Origin: Nymphaea colorata
Taxonomy: Eukaryota; Streptophyta; Magnoliopsida; Nymphaeales; Nymphaeaceae
Direction of reading: 5' to 3'
Assembly: GCF_008831285.2 (NCBI RefSeq)
Contig: NC_045138.2
Coordinates: 31,963,934 to 32,027,933, forward strand
Length of the DNA: 64,000 nt
Shown here: positions 14,402 to 28,900 of the stretch, piece by piece
Numbering within the stretch: position 1 is the first letter of the stretch
How the letters are laid out: every line of letters begins with the position of its first letter
The notes under the pieces: generated by a model
The model's input: only the letters and a program-made list of their open reading frames with translations
Told to the model about the DNA's origin: nothing
Database searches by the model: none
Translations under genes and position numbers: made by a program

Positions 14402-14613
14402 TTTACGGGCGAAATATTTGTCAGTATAAGCTTATTTTTTAATACCATATGACAAGAATTACTGACGTAAAGATGCCAGCAATGGTTACATTTCCTAACG
14501 TGCTGCGTAACGTTAGGAAAGGTTTCAACGACGACTTCTCCAACGCGTAGCTTCGCATCAGGCGTGAACAACGATATTTTGATTTATACTGACGTTCTTC
14601 ATGCGCCAGTAAA
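14402..14613. mobile_element. MITE with ~30-bp imperfect TIRs and a central hairpin
   Basis: Left end tttacgggcgaaatatttg then tcagtataa; the reverse complement of the right end reads tttactggcgcatgaagaac then gtcagtataa, so the ends match over about 30 bp. The centre holds a perfect 10-bp stem (tttcctaacg / cgttaggaaa, 14491-14520) around a 10-nt loop. No coding potential. Confidence 0.6.
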
Positions 14614-14639
14614 AACTAGTTTCTTTTTTTTTTTTTTTG

Positions 14640-15000
14640 GATAAACAATTAGCCCATGCCAATTGCAACTTATGAAGTTGTTGGACATCAAGTGTTTTTT
14701 TTTTTTTGTCGTGCAATCCAAAAGTTGATCTCTTGATATTCTATTCTCTTCTCTCTGTTAATATATACATCAGAAAAGGAATCTTGGGCTCTAACAACTC
14801 AATAAAAAGTGGTTGTTTCATTCTTCAAGTTTCAATGTTTCAAGCTTATCTGTTGAATGTATGGTCAAGAGCATCTTCTTCCTTCTTTATCTTTTGTTTG
14901 TTTTTTTTTTTTAATTTTTTCTATATTCCTAGTACTGGATCTGTTAGTTGCATATTACTTCCTGATCAATAATAAGTCCCGAGTCAACGCTCTAACTGGA
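14640..15000. other. AT-rich spacer
   Basis: Poly-T runs and ordinary sequence. An 88-codon open frame at 14706-14972 has a hydrophobic, Phe-rich composition typical of T-rich noncoding DNA and is not called. Confidence 0.4.
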
Positions 15001-15510
15001 GGCGATCGTGAGCTGAGTTAATTTGAATTAATGAGCTCAAGCTGTGTCTGTTAAGCTTGATCGAATCGATCTAGCTCATGAATTGTGTCTGAGTATGACC
15101 TTATCTCAACTCCAAGGCAAATTTTTTCCTAATAATGAGCGCGTGCTAGACATGGAATGAACCAGCTCAAACTCGGCTTCACTCACGTACAGTTCGGCTC
15201 GAGCTTGCCTCGCTTAACCAAGTCGAAGTTTGAGCTCAACTCCTTTAAGCTTGTGTCACTTAATATATAATTTATGTTTAAAATTTGGACATTTTTATTT
15301 AAGTCATTTGAAGTTTTTAAGATTACAAAAATAAGTATTAGTGTTAAACGAGTCTAATCAAGTTTATTTGAGTTGAGTTCATCCAATTTGAACTCAAGTC
15401 ATCTACAGGCTTGAGTTAACAGTTAAGCTTGAACTCAACTCATTTAACTTTTGAGTCAAGCTCAAGTCGAGCTTAACCGAGCGAGTTTTAGTCGAGCCCA
15501 AGTTGCCAAT
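15001..15510. repeat. Degenerate GAGCTCAAGCTCGAG repeat block
   Basis: Repeated, diverged words such as gagctcaag, gctcgagcttg, and cttgagttaac on both strands. The content matches the hAT-like foldback element at 44580-45012 and a fragment at 37285-37375. Ends are not recognisable. Confidence 0.5.
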
Positions 15511-16250
15511 ACAAAAAGATAATCTTACTATTATTTTATTGTTATTGAATAGACAAGCTGGGTTTAGAACCAATTTATGCCACCAGACATCCAACTTAAA
15601 GTTTTCTGTATTCCTAGTAATTGTAGGCTCTAATTGGCAATGCACAAAACAAAAATACTCTCTCAGCTTCAAGAAAATTTGAACTGTGATGCCGCTTTTT
15701 GAGATTATCGACGAAACAATGGACCCCAAAATGGGATTTTCCATCATTTAATTGCGGGAAAACTTGGGCAACTAACTTTCTCAGAAAAGAATTAAGATTG
15801 CATCAGGAAAATATATATATCCATGTTCTTGGCCTGTGGCCTTAATATACACCATCCTGCAACCATCTAAGTGCACTGCTCAAACATATTTCCTAACTTT
15901 CAAGGAAATTTGTTCCTTTATTTAGAAATCCCAATAGCTAGAAGCCTTCTCAGCTCATTCCTACCAACATCTTCTTTCTCTTTGCACCAGCCGCGGATCC
16001 TGTTTATTCCTCCAAACAGATGGTAATGTAGCTATTGCTTCATCTTCTGCTGCTGCTGGTTCTTCTTCTTCTTTTCTTCTTTAATTGCTATAAACTGATG
16101 GTAATGTAGCTGTTGCCGCTGCTGCTCTTTTGCTGTAAGGACTATAATGTGTCTTGCTTCTATTAGACTACTGGCCTAAGGAAATACTTGTTTGTCATTT
16201 CTAGTAGTACCCAAGAGACAAAAGTCACCTCTCTTTTCCCCTTCCTTCGG
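15511..16250. other. Spacer, no gene recognised
   Basis: A 114-codon minus-strand open frame (15403-15747) overlaps the repeat block and shows no family features. Around 16010-16130 the segment atggtaatgtagctattgc recurs once in a CT/GCT-rich context; this could be transcribed, but nothing supports a coding function. Confidence 0.35.
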
Positions 16251-16251
16251 G

Positions 16252-16480
16252 GTCTAAGAGTGTTTTAAGACATGGGTTATTCTAAGGTACACTCTTCAAC
16301 TTGAGTGTTGCACATATACTGTTTACTGTCTTAAGAGTGTTTTAAGACGTGGGTTATTCTAAGGTACACCTTCAACTTGAGTGTTGCTCATATACGATTT
16401 ATTGTCTTAAGAGTGTTTTAAGACGTGGGTTATTCTATGATACACCCTTCAACTTGAGTGTTGCACATATACTGTTTACT
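16252..16480. repeat. 76-bp minisatellite, three copies
   Basis: Units at 16252-16327, 16328-16403 and 16404-16480 share gagtgttttaagac, gggttattct and tcaacttgagtgttgc, with a few substitutions between copies. Confidence 0.92.
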
Positions 16481-17940
<1,460 letters not shown>

Positions 17941-17966
17941 ACTATATATATATATATATATATAAT

Positions 17967-18334
17967 GAAGGGTAGAAATCAGTCACTTAGGTTAGGGGTA
18001 AAAACCAGATCCTTTGATTTGATTTTTAAAATGTTTTTTTTTGTTGCAATCTAACCTTAGATCTTAAAGAATGGGTTGATGTAAAACATATATTAGATCA
18101 TTTGTTAGATTTTAATGGTGTTTTTATAATAAGGAAAAAATGAACGGTCCTCATGACATGATAACAAAAAAAAATCAACTTTTTTTCATTAAAACTTGAA
18201 TCAAATCATGTTTTGTATAAAAAATAGTCTTTATAAACATATTGACATGTTTATATTTTATTTAAAACAGTTTTTTAACAAAAAAACAATGGTTCTGGTT
18301 TTTATCCCTGACCTAAGTGTCTTGGTTTTACCAA
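17967..18334. mobile_element. TTGG-TIR element, copy 2 of a tandem pair
   Basis: Left end gggtagaaatcagtcactta; the right end reads tttttatccctgacctaag then tgtcttggttttaccaa, whose reverse complement matches the left end of copy 1 over about 36 bp. Between the copies is a short (TA)n. The pair looks like one family inserted twice or a local duplication. Confidence 0.6.
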
Positions 18335-18878
18335 GATGGATACTAAAAGGAAGCAACACTACAAGTGAGACGAATATTAGAAACTGGCCCAAAGGTGAAA
18401 GCCGGGCTCGACTTGGTCAAAGCCATGTCGCAAGCTTTGAACGTCCAGGCCATTTTCAATCATTAACCAGGTTGTGAAGTTTTATGCTGTTAACACAAAC
18501 AAAATTCCATGTTTTTCTTAAAAGACAAAAGCAGGAAAGAACAAATCTGCACAAATGTTCTTTCCAAAATCTCTAAGTAAGAACAAGGGGACAGATGATG
18601 AATGCCAAAGTTTATATTTCTCCCCAAAAATCCCTCTAAAAATGGAGTTGAAGAGAACCTTAAATGGTCGAACCACTAAAAAAGAGTGGTTGTGACCAAA
18701 ATGCCAAACCTAACTCGATTCACTCAAGCATTTGGAGGGGAAAGCAAAAGGACACAGGATATAAACAAGAAAAAGGAATAGGATTACAAAACCAGAAAGA
18801 GAATCACAAGTTATGTCGACGACCCAAGCCAAGGAATTGTTTTATGTGGTTGCGCGCCGAGTACATGCCAAAGAACTC
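18335..18878. other. 3' region of the Hsp110-type gene (minus strand)
   Basis: Lies downstream of the HSP70-14/15 stop codon. Part of it is presumably 3' UTR, but no poly(A) signal could be assigned with confidence. A 94-codon open frame on the + strand (18664-18948) is a shadow overlapping the last exon. Confidence 0.4.
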
Positions 18879-21800
18879 TCAGCACTGTGTCTTCTTATCT
18901 ATGTCCATTGGATCTGGGGGAGTATGCCTTCCTCCCTCTGGAACTTGACCTTTTGAAGAGTCAGTGGCCTGTTGTTGCCTCTCAGAAGGCTGTGAAGGGG
19001 TCCCTGTGGCCGTCTGGCGCTTGGGAGAAGTTGGTCTCGGCTTGTTCATAATCGGCCTGCAGAACCTGTTGTGCGGTTGACAAAAATACACATATCAAAC
19101 TGTTTAATAAGTTCAACCTGAGAGACGTGAACCTTTCCAAAGATTGAACAATCAAAACCTCGTTCAAGTGCATTATAAAGATTATGAAGGCAACGATGTA
19201 AGATTATGTAGACTGTCTTAACTCTAGGATACTCCAATGCAGATAACATGGATTTGATTGATCAATTCTGAAGTACCTAAAGCTTGTATGCTTTTTTTTT
19301 TTTTATAATGAGTAATACATGAAACCACATCGAGGGTGGGGGTATGGGTGTTGGGGTGGTGGTGGGTAACTTGTTTTACCTGTCTAATGTCTCAGCCATC
19401 TTTTTCATATCTGCCGTCAGAAGTACAGGTGGGGCATACTTTGGCAATCCATCCTGCCGCTGCATTTTGTCCTTCAGCCATGCTTCTGCTTCCCTGCATT
19501 CCTTGACAATCTATCCACCAAACCAAAAAGTGCACCAAATACCAATCACTTCAAGGACAACATTTCAAATTAATATGTTAACACAGGAAGACACTTTACC
19601 AAATAGTTTTTGACCATAATCTATTCACAGCCCCATAACTTCACACTATCAAATAGCAATATCAAAACAAATAAGACCAAAAAAATGACATGCTTGAGAG
19701 GATGGTTTCTGAAATTTGTAGTCTGGAATAACCAGGCGGAAAAGACTTACCCAAATCTACTCAAATTCAGTCCCCAAGCTGATTAAATTTCATGATTAAA
19801 TTCCTTAGCTCAAGCTGATTAAATTTCATGATTAAATTCCTTAGCTCAAGCTGATTAAATTTCATGATTAAATTCCTTAGCTCATACACTCAAAATCTTT
19901 TAGAAACCCAGGGATCATCCGGCACAATATATCCAGTGTACCGAAACACCAAACCCCAGACAACCGCAAACCAAGCAAAATAAGTATTGTTCCCAGTACC
20001 CATGAAACAATGCAGACACACCATTGGTGTCTTAAAAAAAGAATGAGAAACCAAATGACAGAAAAATGAATACCTAAACTACAAAGAAACAATGTTACCT
20101 AAATTATTTATCACTCAAATCATTCTACAAAAAAACGTAAGTACCTTTTGCTTATCATTGATGTCTACGTGATCAAATTTTGGATCTTTGGACAGTGCTG
20201 CCTCTCTGAAGCTATTAATGCAATAAAGAAGTTGTTGGACCATAGGCCCTCTCTCCAAACTCTCCTTGTAACGCTCCTCAAAGGGAACAGCTTGCTGCAA
20301 GCAAATTCATCTGACAAGGTATAGAAATAATCTTGGAAATACTTCATACAAAAGAAGACTATTACTCTAACTAATGTTGAAACATTCATATGAATATGAA
20401 AACTTGAAACTAAAAACCTTTTTGAGCTCCTCTAACTTTGCGACATAAACTCCTTTAGATTCATCCTCCCCATCCTCATATAGCCAATCTTCCACCTCTT
20501 GGAGCTTAGCAGAGAATCCCTCCTTTTCTGAGTCACTAACAAACTCCTGGTATTTGTCATGAAGCTGCCACCAAGAAAATCTAAATGTTTAAGAAAATTA
20601 CGGCAGAAAGACAAACCTAGAGGATATCAAACCTTGCAAGCTCAAAAAGTTCATTTTGGCCCATTGAGGGCTCTCGATCCTGGAATATTTACAAAAAAGA
20701 AGATACAATTTTTACATACCCTATTTCTCATATCATACAATTTTTACATACCTTATTTCTCATATCATACACATATGCCTCCACAGCATTCTTTTTTTCT
20801 TTGGTGTCTTCCATGAATCTGTCCTGCAAAGCCATTTCAAACTCCTTTTCAACAGCCTTCTGCACATCTACTGTTGCCATCCCACCATACACTGTCTCCG
20901 ACATGGGGACATTTCTCTTTTTCACCCTCCACTTGATATTCTCGACCTAAAAACAATTTTTCCTCGTATAATTAATCACCTCAGACACAGAGAACTTGTT
21001 TTCCAATTTTCCCATAGCATGAACTTTTAAATACGTTGTGGTATGAAAATTTTTTAGGGCATGAGGCACTTTTGAACTATAAACACAGGATATGCCTGAG
21101 GCCTTTAATGTCTATTCCATTTGAAATATTATGACTCAGACACTACGTTCCAAAAAAATCAATTTTAATTTTGTAAAACAAAAAAATACATACTAGATTT
21201 AAGTTCTTTCATGAAACAACAATAAACTCCCTTTTTTTTGAAGCTCAAAACTTCAAATATTAACAGTACTGGAGTATATTCTTATATACCTTTAGTATAT
21301 TTTACCCAATTATAGAATAACTCTTCTCACGAAAATTTGACCCTTTTTAGTATGTGTGTAAATTATTAATCAAACAAGAACGAGATTAATATTTCCAAAT
21401 CGACTAAATGAATATGCATTTATCATCTATGAATTCTAATATCCACAAAGCAGCAACTAGTCATCATTATATACTTATCTCTAGACATGCAGTAACATCT
21501 ATTATTTATCATATGCTTAAAATATTAACAGAAATGAATTTATTTTAATTATATCTTAGTATACATTTTGCACAACTTTAGAAGAACTTTTCTTATAAAA
21601 ATTTGACTATTTTTAGTATGCCTCTATAAACTATTAAGTATTAATCAAATAAGAATTGTTAAGTTTGTGCGTATGGGGATCGGGTCTGTTCAGACCCGAT
21701 CCACTTCTTTTATATCCACACGCCTAAGAATACTAGGTGGTGGCATTCTTGTAATATTTTATATATTTTTGTACAAATCTGTTGTAACCTAATTAGGTTA

Positions 21801-22320
21801 ATGATTTTAATAGAGATTAAGGATTGCAGGGCTGTATTGGCCGACTGCATCTCTTCCTCCATCGTCTTGCTTTCTATCCTCTCTTCTCAATCTATCTTAT
21901 TTTCAGCCGGAGAGACATGATTTAGTGAAGATTCTTACATGGTATCAGAGCCAGGTTGCAGCTGTTAAAATATAAAGCCTTCACCAGCACGTTGAAGAGG
22001 AGTCTCTTAGGATTCCACCTCCTTGTAGAATGTGTTAAAATATTTAATGTCCTTGTAACATGTGAAGAGTCTCCTAGGATTCTATGTTATAGTTAATATC
22101 CTTGTTATATGGGAAGTCTCCTAGGATTCTATGTTGTAGTTAATATCCTTGTAATATGTGAAGTCTCTTAGGTTTCTATGATGTAATTAATGTCCTTGGA
22201 GCTTGTGAAATCTCTTAGGATTCTACAATTGGAGACTCTTAGAATTCTGAAAATGAGATTATAAATAGAGGCCGTGCAAACCATTTTGGCTACGGCTTCT
22301 TCTCCTCAGTTTCTTCTTGT

Positions 22321-22358
<38 letters not shown>

Positions 22359-25300
22359 CCTGCGTGAGTGCTGTTTTCGGGTTATAGATATTGGTGCTAC
22401 ATTTCTATCATGGTATCAGAGCGCCAGGTTACGTTATCTCTACCAAACGAAATGCCCAAACAGGTCTGATCTGGTTAGAACTCTTTTCTCATCTTGTCTC
22501 TATCCTGAATTTACTTGTCTCTTGCGCAATTCTTGTTCCTTTTTCTTCTTGCTTACCAAGGACACATCTTGCTATATCGTGTCTTCTTTCCCTCTCATCT
22601 TCTACCTATATACCATTCTTTTCTGCTGTCATGGAAAACCTTTCGCATTCTGGCATGTCCTCAAGTTTTCTTCTTCACCTTATTACCGAAAAACTCAACC
22701 ATGAGAATTATCTGATCTGGAAAAGGCAAATCATGCCTTTCATAAGAAGTCAAGGCCTCTTTGGACATCTCGATGGTTCAACAAAGGCTCCACCAATATC
22801 CGTCTTACAGGAAATAAAAAATGAGGCAGGAGAAGTTATTGCTGTTCATGAAGACAACAATCCTGAACATGCTATGTGGATGAGACGTGATCAAAGTCTG
22901 GTTGCGTATATTTTGTCCACTTTATCTCAACAAGTGTTACTTTCAGTTTCTGATGATTGTACTGCAGAAGAATTATGGGAAACCCTTGCTGATACCTTTT
23001 CCCAAATATCAGAAGCTCGAATTATGTACTTAAAGAAAGAATTTCAGAATTTGAGCAAAGGTTCAACGTCTATCATGGATTATTTGGGGCGTATTAAGGC
23101 CGTCGCAGACCAACTTGCTGATACTTCAAGAAAAATACCAATTTGTTTTCAGTGCAACAAGAAAGGACACATGAAGGCACAATGTTGGTTTAATCCTCAA
23201 AATAAAAACAAAGGGGTAAGACATGATTATAAACAAGGAGGAAAAAGTTCTAAATCCACCGCTGAAGATATGCAACAGCTATTGATGGCCGCATTCTCAA
23301 AGATGACTATAAAGCAAAATGAGCAGGGAGAATGGTTCTTGGATTCAGGTGCAGCTACCCATGTGACAGGAAATGCAGGTAAATTGACTAACTTATCCCC
23401 TCATTACGGTAGAAGTTGCATTATAACAGGTGATGGAAAATCTCATCCTATTACACATATTGGAAATGCACATATTCCATTGTCATCCTCGTCTCTATCA
23501 CTGTCTAATGTTGTTCTTGCTCCCAATATCAAAAAGAACATCATATCCATTTCTAAACTCATTGATGATACAAGCTCTTCTGTTGAATTCACACCTTCTT
23601 CTGTCTATGTCAAGGACCTCCAAACGAAGAAAATGTTCGCTAGAGGGGAGCGTCAAGGGAATATGTACGTCCTCAAGGAATGTCTACCCAAGGATTCATC
23701 CACTTTTGATATAGGATTGAAGACATTTTCTCTTTCTCATAATGCGTCATCAGTGCCAAGTTCTTGCCATTTTCAATCAAAAGTAAGGGGCCCTAACCCA
23801 TTTTTGGAGTCTGATTTGTGGCATAGTCGGCTAGGACACTGTGGTCGACATTTCATTGAAAAACTTGTGACAGATAGTCTCATTCCAAGATCAAGTTTAC
23901 CTCTTACTTCAAGTGTCAAAAAATGTTCAAGTTGTGGACTTTGTAAGAGTCATGTTTTACCTTTCCATAATATAAATCAAAGGGCTTCCAAACCTTTTGA
24001 AACTATTTTTTCTGATGTATGGGGGCCAGCCCCTATTGATTCCATGTCTGGGTCAAGATATTATGTCTTATTCATTGACTCTTACTCACGTTTCACCTGG
24101 ATTTACTTCATGAAACACAAATCAGAAGTACCTCACATATTTCGAAACTTCTATGCCATGATTCAAACTAAATTTTCATCCAATGTGGTGCATTTTCAAT
24201 GTGATGGAGGGGGAGAATATTCCTCGCTTGATTTTATTGAATTTCTACGTGAAAAAGGGATAACTAGACAAATTTCCTGCCCTTACACACCACAACAAAA
24301 TGGTGTAGTTGAGCGGAAACATCGACATATAGTTGAAAGCGCCATGAGCATGATGCATGATACTAATGTGCCCATTTCCTTGTGGACTGAAGCCTTCCAT
24401 ACTGCTGTATACATAATAAATTGTTTGCCTATGACACTCTTGATGTCTAAATCGCCATATTTTACACTCTTAGGCAAACAACCTGATTACAAGAACTTGA
24501 AGGTTTTTGGTTGTGTATGCTATGTTTTTCGGAGATGTCCTCTAGATCACTCTCTTTTCATTTATCGAAAGGAAAACATATTTACTTTACTTCTTATATA
24601 TGTTGATGATATTGTTATCACAGGCAATTCAGAAAAACACATAGAAGAAGCTAAAGTTTTGATGATGCAAAACTTCAAAATGAAAGAGCTTGGTGATTTA
24701 CGATTCTTTCTTGGAGTGGAGATTGATAGGCACAATAATCGCCTCACATTGACACAACAGAAATACACGTTGGATTTGTTGAAAAAGTCAGGTATGTCTG
24801 ATTGTAAGCCTGTTGGAACTCCTAGTGTTCTAAATCAAAGACTAAGTGCTCAAGATGGGGAGTTATATGAAGATCCTACGCAATATCGAAGTATTGTTGG
24901 GGCACTTCAATATCTTACATTTACTAGACCAGATATTATATATGCTGTGAATCAAGTATCCCAATTTATGCATGCACCTAGAGATACTCACATGGATGCT
25001 GTCAAAAGAATATTAAGATATCTTAAAGGGACAGCAGGAGATGGCTTAGTTTATGGTAAGAGTGAAAATATAACTACTGGACATCAACTTATGACATTCA
25101 CAGATGCAGATTGGGCTAGAGATCCCGATCAAAGAAAGTCCATTTCTGGTTTTTGTATTTTCATTGGACGTAATCTTGTGTCTTGGAGTTGTCGAAAGCA
25201 AAAGGCAGTAGCAAGATCCAGCACTGAAGCTGAATACAGATGCATGGCTGCAGGTACTGCTGAAGTTACATGGGTTAGACATTTGCTAGAAGACATTGGA

Positions 25301-25928
25301 GAAAAGATTAAAACATCAATGTTAATGTGCGATAATCAAAGCGCTATTAACATTGCCTTTAATCCCGTACAACATGGTCGAACAAAGCACATTGAGATTG
25401 ATCAACACTTTGTTAGACAAAAGGTAGAAGACAAGGAAATTCAGCCTATTTATGTTCGTACAGATGAACAAGTTGCAGACTTATTTACAAAAGGATTAAC
25501 AAAGGAACGATTCTGGTTTCTAAAAGGCAAGTTGTACATGGTGCAAAACCATGCACAACTTGAGGGAGGGTGTTAAAATATAAAGCCTTCACCAGCACGT
25601 TGAAGAGGAGTCTCTTAGGATTCCACCTCCTTGTAGAATGTGTTAAAATATTTAATGTCCTTGTAACATGTGAAGAGTCTCCTAGGATTCTATGTTATAG
25701 TTAATATCCTTGTTATATGGGAAGTCTCCTAGGATTCTATGTTGTAGTTAATATCCTTGTAATATGTGAAGTCTCTTAGGTTTCTATGATGTAATTAATG
25801 TCCTTGGAGCTTGTGAAATCTCTTAGGATTCTACAATTGGAGACTCTTAGAATTCTGAAAATGAGATTATAAATAGAGGCCGTGCAAACCATTTTGGCTA
25901 CGGCTTCTTCTCCTCAGTTTCTTCTTGT

Positions 25929-25966
<38 letters not shown>

Positions 25967-28900
25967 CCTGCGTGAGTGCTGTTTTCGGGTTACAGATATT
26001 GGTGCTACATTTCTATCAGCAGCGTCCTCCGGTGAGTGTTTTTAATCTGATGTGATTTGCCCTAATCTGCCCTAAATCCCCTTTTTTCTGGTGTGATCAG
26101 CCCTAAATTCAGTTTCTGCCCTAAATCTTCTTTTCTGACGTGATTTGCCCTAATTTCTGCCGCTGCCCTAAATTCTGCCCCAAGTCGTCTCCCTAATCAT
26201 CCCTTTTTCATTATCCCTCTTTGTATTTCTTGCCCCTCTTTTCAGTCATGGATCAGCCGGCTCCTTCCCTTTTATCTTCCAGCTTTCTCTCCCAACTTAT
26301 CTCTCAAAAACTAAATCATAGTAACTATTTGACTTGAAAACGTCAAATTGTCCCATTCATTAAAAGTCATAGACTCTATGGACATATCGATGGCACTACT
26401 CCAGCACTTCCAAAGTACATTGATCATGAAGTGAAGAAGACCGTTGTGGGAGATCAGGCTGCTGGGACTCTGGCTGGGAGTGAGATTAGATTTGAATATG
26501 AAACTCTCACTGAAAACAATCCTGAGTACGAAGTTTGGCTGGCTCACGACCAGTCCCTTGTTGCCTACATTACTTCTACTTTGTCAGAGGAGGTATTAGG
26601 AGGCATTGATGATGATTTAACAGCCCTGGAGTTGTGGTCTACCCTTGCCACAACGTATTCTTAAGTATCGGAAGCACATTTTCTGCAATTAAGAAGGCAA
26701 TTTCAGGACATCAAGCGTGGGACGTGTACAGTCTTGGAATATTTGAATGAAATAAAAAGTGTAAGTGATTAGATTGCTGCCATTGGACATCCCATCAACG
26801 ACAAGGACAAGGTGCAACAAGCTTTAAGTGGACTGGGAACAAATTTTGACATATTTTGCACAGCCTTGGAAGTTCTTCCTGTCCTCCCATCTTTTGAAGA
26901 TCTGAAGGCCAAGCTTTTTCAGCATGAAGCTAGTCGTGTTCAACAACAGAGTTTGATTCCTTCCAACAGCCACAATGTACTGATCACAGGAACACATGCA
27001 CTACAAGGGAATCGCACCCGTCCTTGGACTTCTCAAATGGGAATGGGAAGAGGTATTCTCCCAATACCACAGGGCATGAATACTACGCCTAGAAGGGTTC
27101 CGACTTGCTTCTATTGCAACAAGAGGGGACATGTAAAGTTAGAATGTTGGCACAATCCTCAGAACAAAAATAATCAGATCAGGCATGAGAACAAGGCAAC
27201 AACAGGGCCAACTTCATCAACAAGACTGCCTCTGATGGAACTGCTGCATATTCCAATCCTACATTCTATCGCAGCATTGTTGGTATGTTACAATACCTCA
27301 CTTTTACTCACCCAGACATAGTATATGTTGTAAATCAGATCTTTCAGTTTATGCATGCACCCACAGAAGGACATATGGATGCCGCTAAGTGGATCTTACA
27401 GTACCTCAAAGCTACTCTTGGAGATGGACTAGTCTACACAACATAGCATATATACCTATACTGATGCAGACTGGGCAGGGGATCCCGATGACCGATGATC
27501 AGTTTCAGGTTTTTGTCTTTTTCTTGATTCTAATCTCATTTGTGGGAGTAGTAAGAAAAAGTGTGCGGTTGCGTGATCTAGCACTGAGGCAGAGTATAGA
27601 GTAATGGCTGCAGGGACAACTGAAGCGTCATGGTTACGGCATTTGCTTGGAGAGCTCAATCTTCCTATTGTTCAGTCTTCATTACTTTGTGACAATCAAA
27701 GTGCGATAAAAATTGCCTTCAACCCCATCTTACATAATCGTACCAAGCACATAGAGATTGATCAACACTTCATCCGTTAGAAGGTTGAAGAAGCCGAGAT
27801 CTTGCCTGCTTATATATCCACTAATGAACAGATAGCTGATCTCTTTACCAAAGGACTCACAGGGCAGCACTTTTGGGAATTGAAGAACAAGTTGTGCATG
27901 ATCAAATCTCATGCACAACTTGAGGGGAGCTGTTAAGTTTGTGCGTATGGGGATCGGGTCTGTTCAGACCCGATCCACTTCTTTTATATCCACACGCTTA
28001 AGAATACTAGGCGGTGGCATTCTTGTAATATTTTATATATTTTTGTGCAAATCTGTTGTAACCTAATTAGGTTAATGTTTTTAATAAAGATTAAGGATTG
28101 CAGGGCTGTATTGGCCGACTGCATCTCTTCCTCCATCGTCTTGCTTTCTATCATCTCTTCTCAATCTATCTTATTTTCACCGGAGAGACATGATTTAGTG
28201 AAGATTCTTACAAGAATGACACTAATTTTATCAAATTGAGACGATCAATGTGCTATTATTAGACCTACTTTCCACACAGCAGAAACTAGTCTATAAATAA
28301 ACGTACAGCAAAAATCTGTTCTTTACCATATGCTTAATTTATATATTGTCTGTTCTTTTATAGGAAAATATTATATATATTTTTGAAATGGCTTACTATC
28401 TCTGAACATAGAGTAGAAATCCAAATTTATCATATCGTTAACTTACTTTTTCTGTTTAAAGGTTCCCTTTGGAACAGTTTTCAAATAGAAAAGCCACAAA
28501 AGTAAATTGCTATATATAAAGTCAACAGTTTTATTAGAAGCTCATTTTACAGATGCTTTAGCCTCTTTATAAAATCATAAGCCCCAATCCTCGATAGAAG
28601 CTATAGGAACCTTTCACTGAATCACAGGAATTTGAACAGGGATAGGCTCGTGAGGCATAAATGCATAAGCCTCTTAAGTCTCAACTCTCAAATATAGCCT
28701 CTAAAAACCATGGTCAGTAATATATGTTGTTTGGTCATCATTGAATGCATAAACAATCGCACAAAGATAAGAATTGTTCCCCAATTGGCAGTGGTTGTGG
28801 TACAAAGCCTGCAAATTGCTACCATGGCGCAGAGTGAACAAGCGTCATAAACAATACCCTCCTAAATAAAATAAGCCAATTAATTTCATTCTGACAGAAT

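Larger units (their letters stand above)
21963..26018 (+). mobile_element. Inner Ty1/copia LTR retrotransposon, young, internally deleted
   Basis: Both LTRs are 448 bp (21963-22410 and 25571-26018), start TGTTAAAATA and end TTTCTATCA. The TSD GCAGC is at 21958-21962 and 26019-26023. I could find only one difference between the LTRs (t at 22385 versus c at 25993), so insertion was recent. The primer-binding site tggtatcagagcgcc is at 22411 and a polypurine tract (gagggaggg) ends at 25570. It landed 18 bp downstream of the outer element's 5' LTR, within its leader, splitting the PBS region from its gag. Confidence 0.96.
21657..28212 (+). mobile_element. Outer Ty1/copia LTR retrotransposon (decayed)
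   Basis: The LTRs at 21657-21939 (283 bp) and 27931-28212 (282 bp) start TGTTAAG and end TTCTTACA. The target-site duplication AGAAT is at 21652-21656 and 28213-28217. A primer-binding site (tggtatcagagc, complementary to initiator Met-tRNA) follows the 5' LTR at 21940, and a purine-rich tract (ttgaggggagc) precedes the 3' LTR. By eye the LTRs differ by six substitutions and one 1-bp indel, so this element is older than the one nested in it. Its internal region is a broken, largely deleted gag-pol. It sits in + orientation inside intron 4 of the minus-strand Hsp110 gene, antisense to it. Confidence 0.95.

Noticed and set aside
15403-15747. 114-codon minus-strand frame
   Set aside because: Overlaps a degenerate repeat block and has no domain or splice features.
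22391-22630. Upstream in-frame extension of the inner copia polyprotein
   Set aside because: It begins inside the 5' LTR and crosses the primer-binding site; the Gag-like sequence begins at the ATG at 22631.
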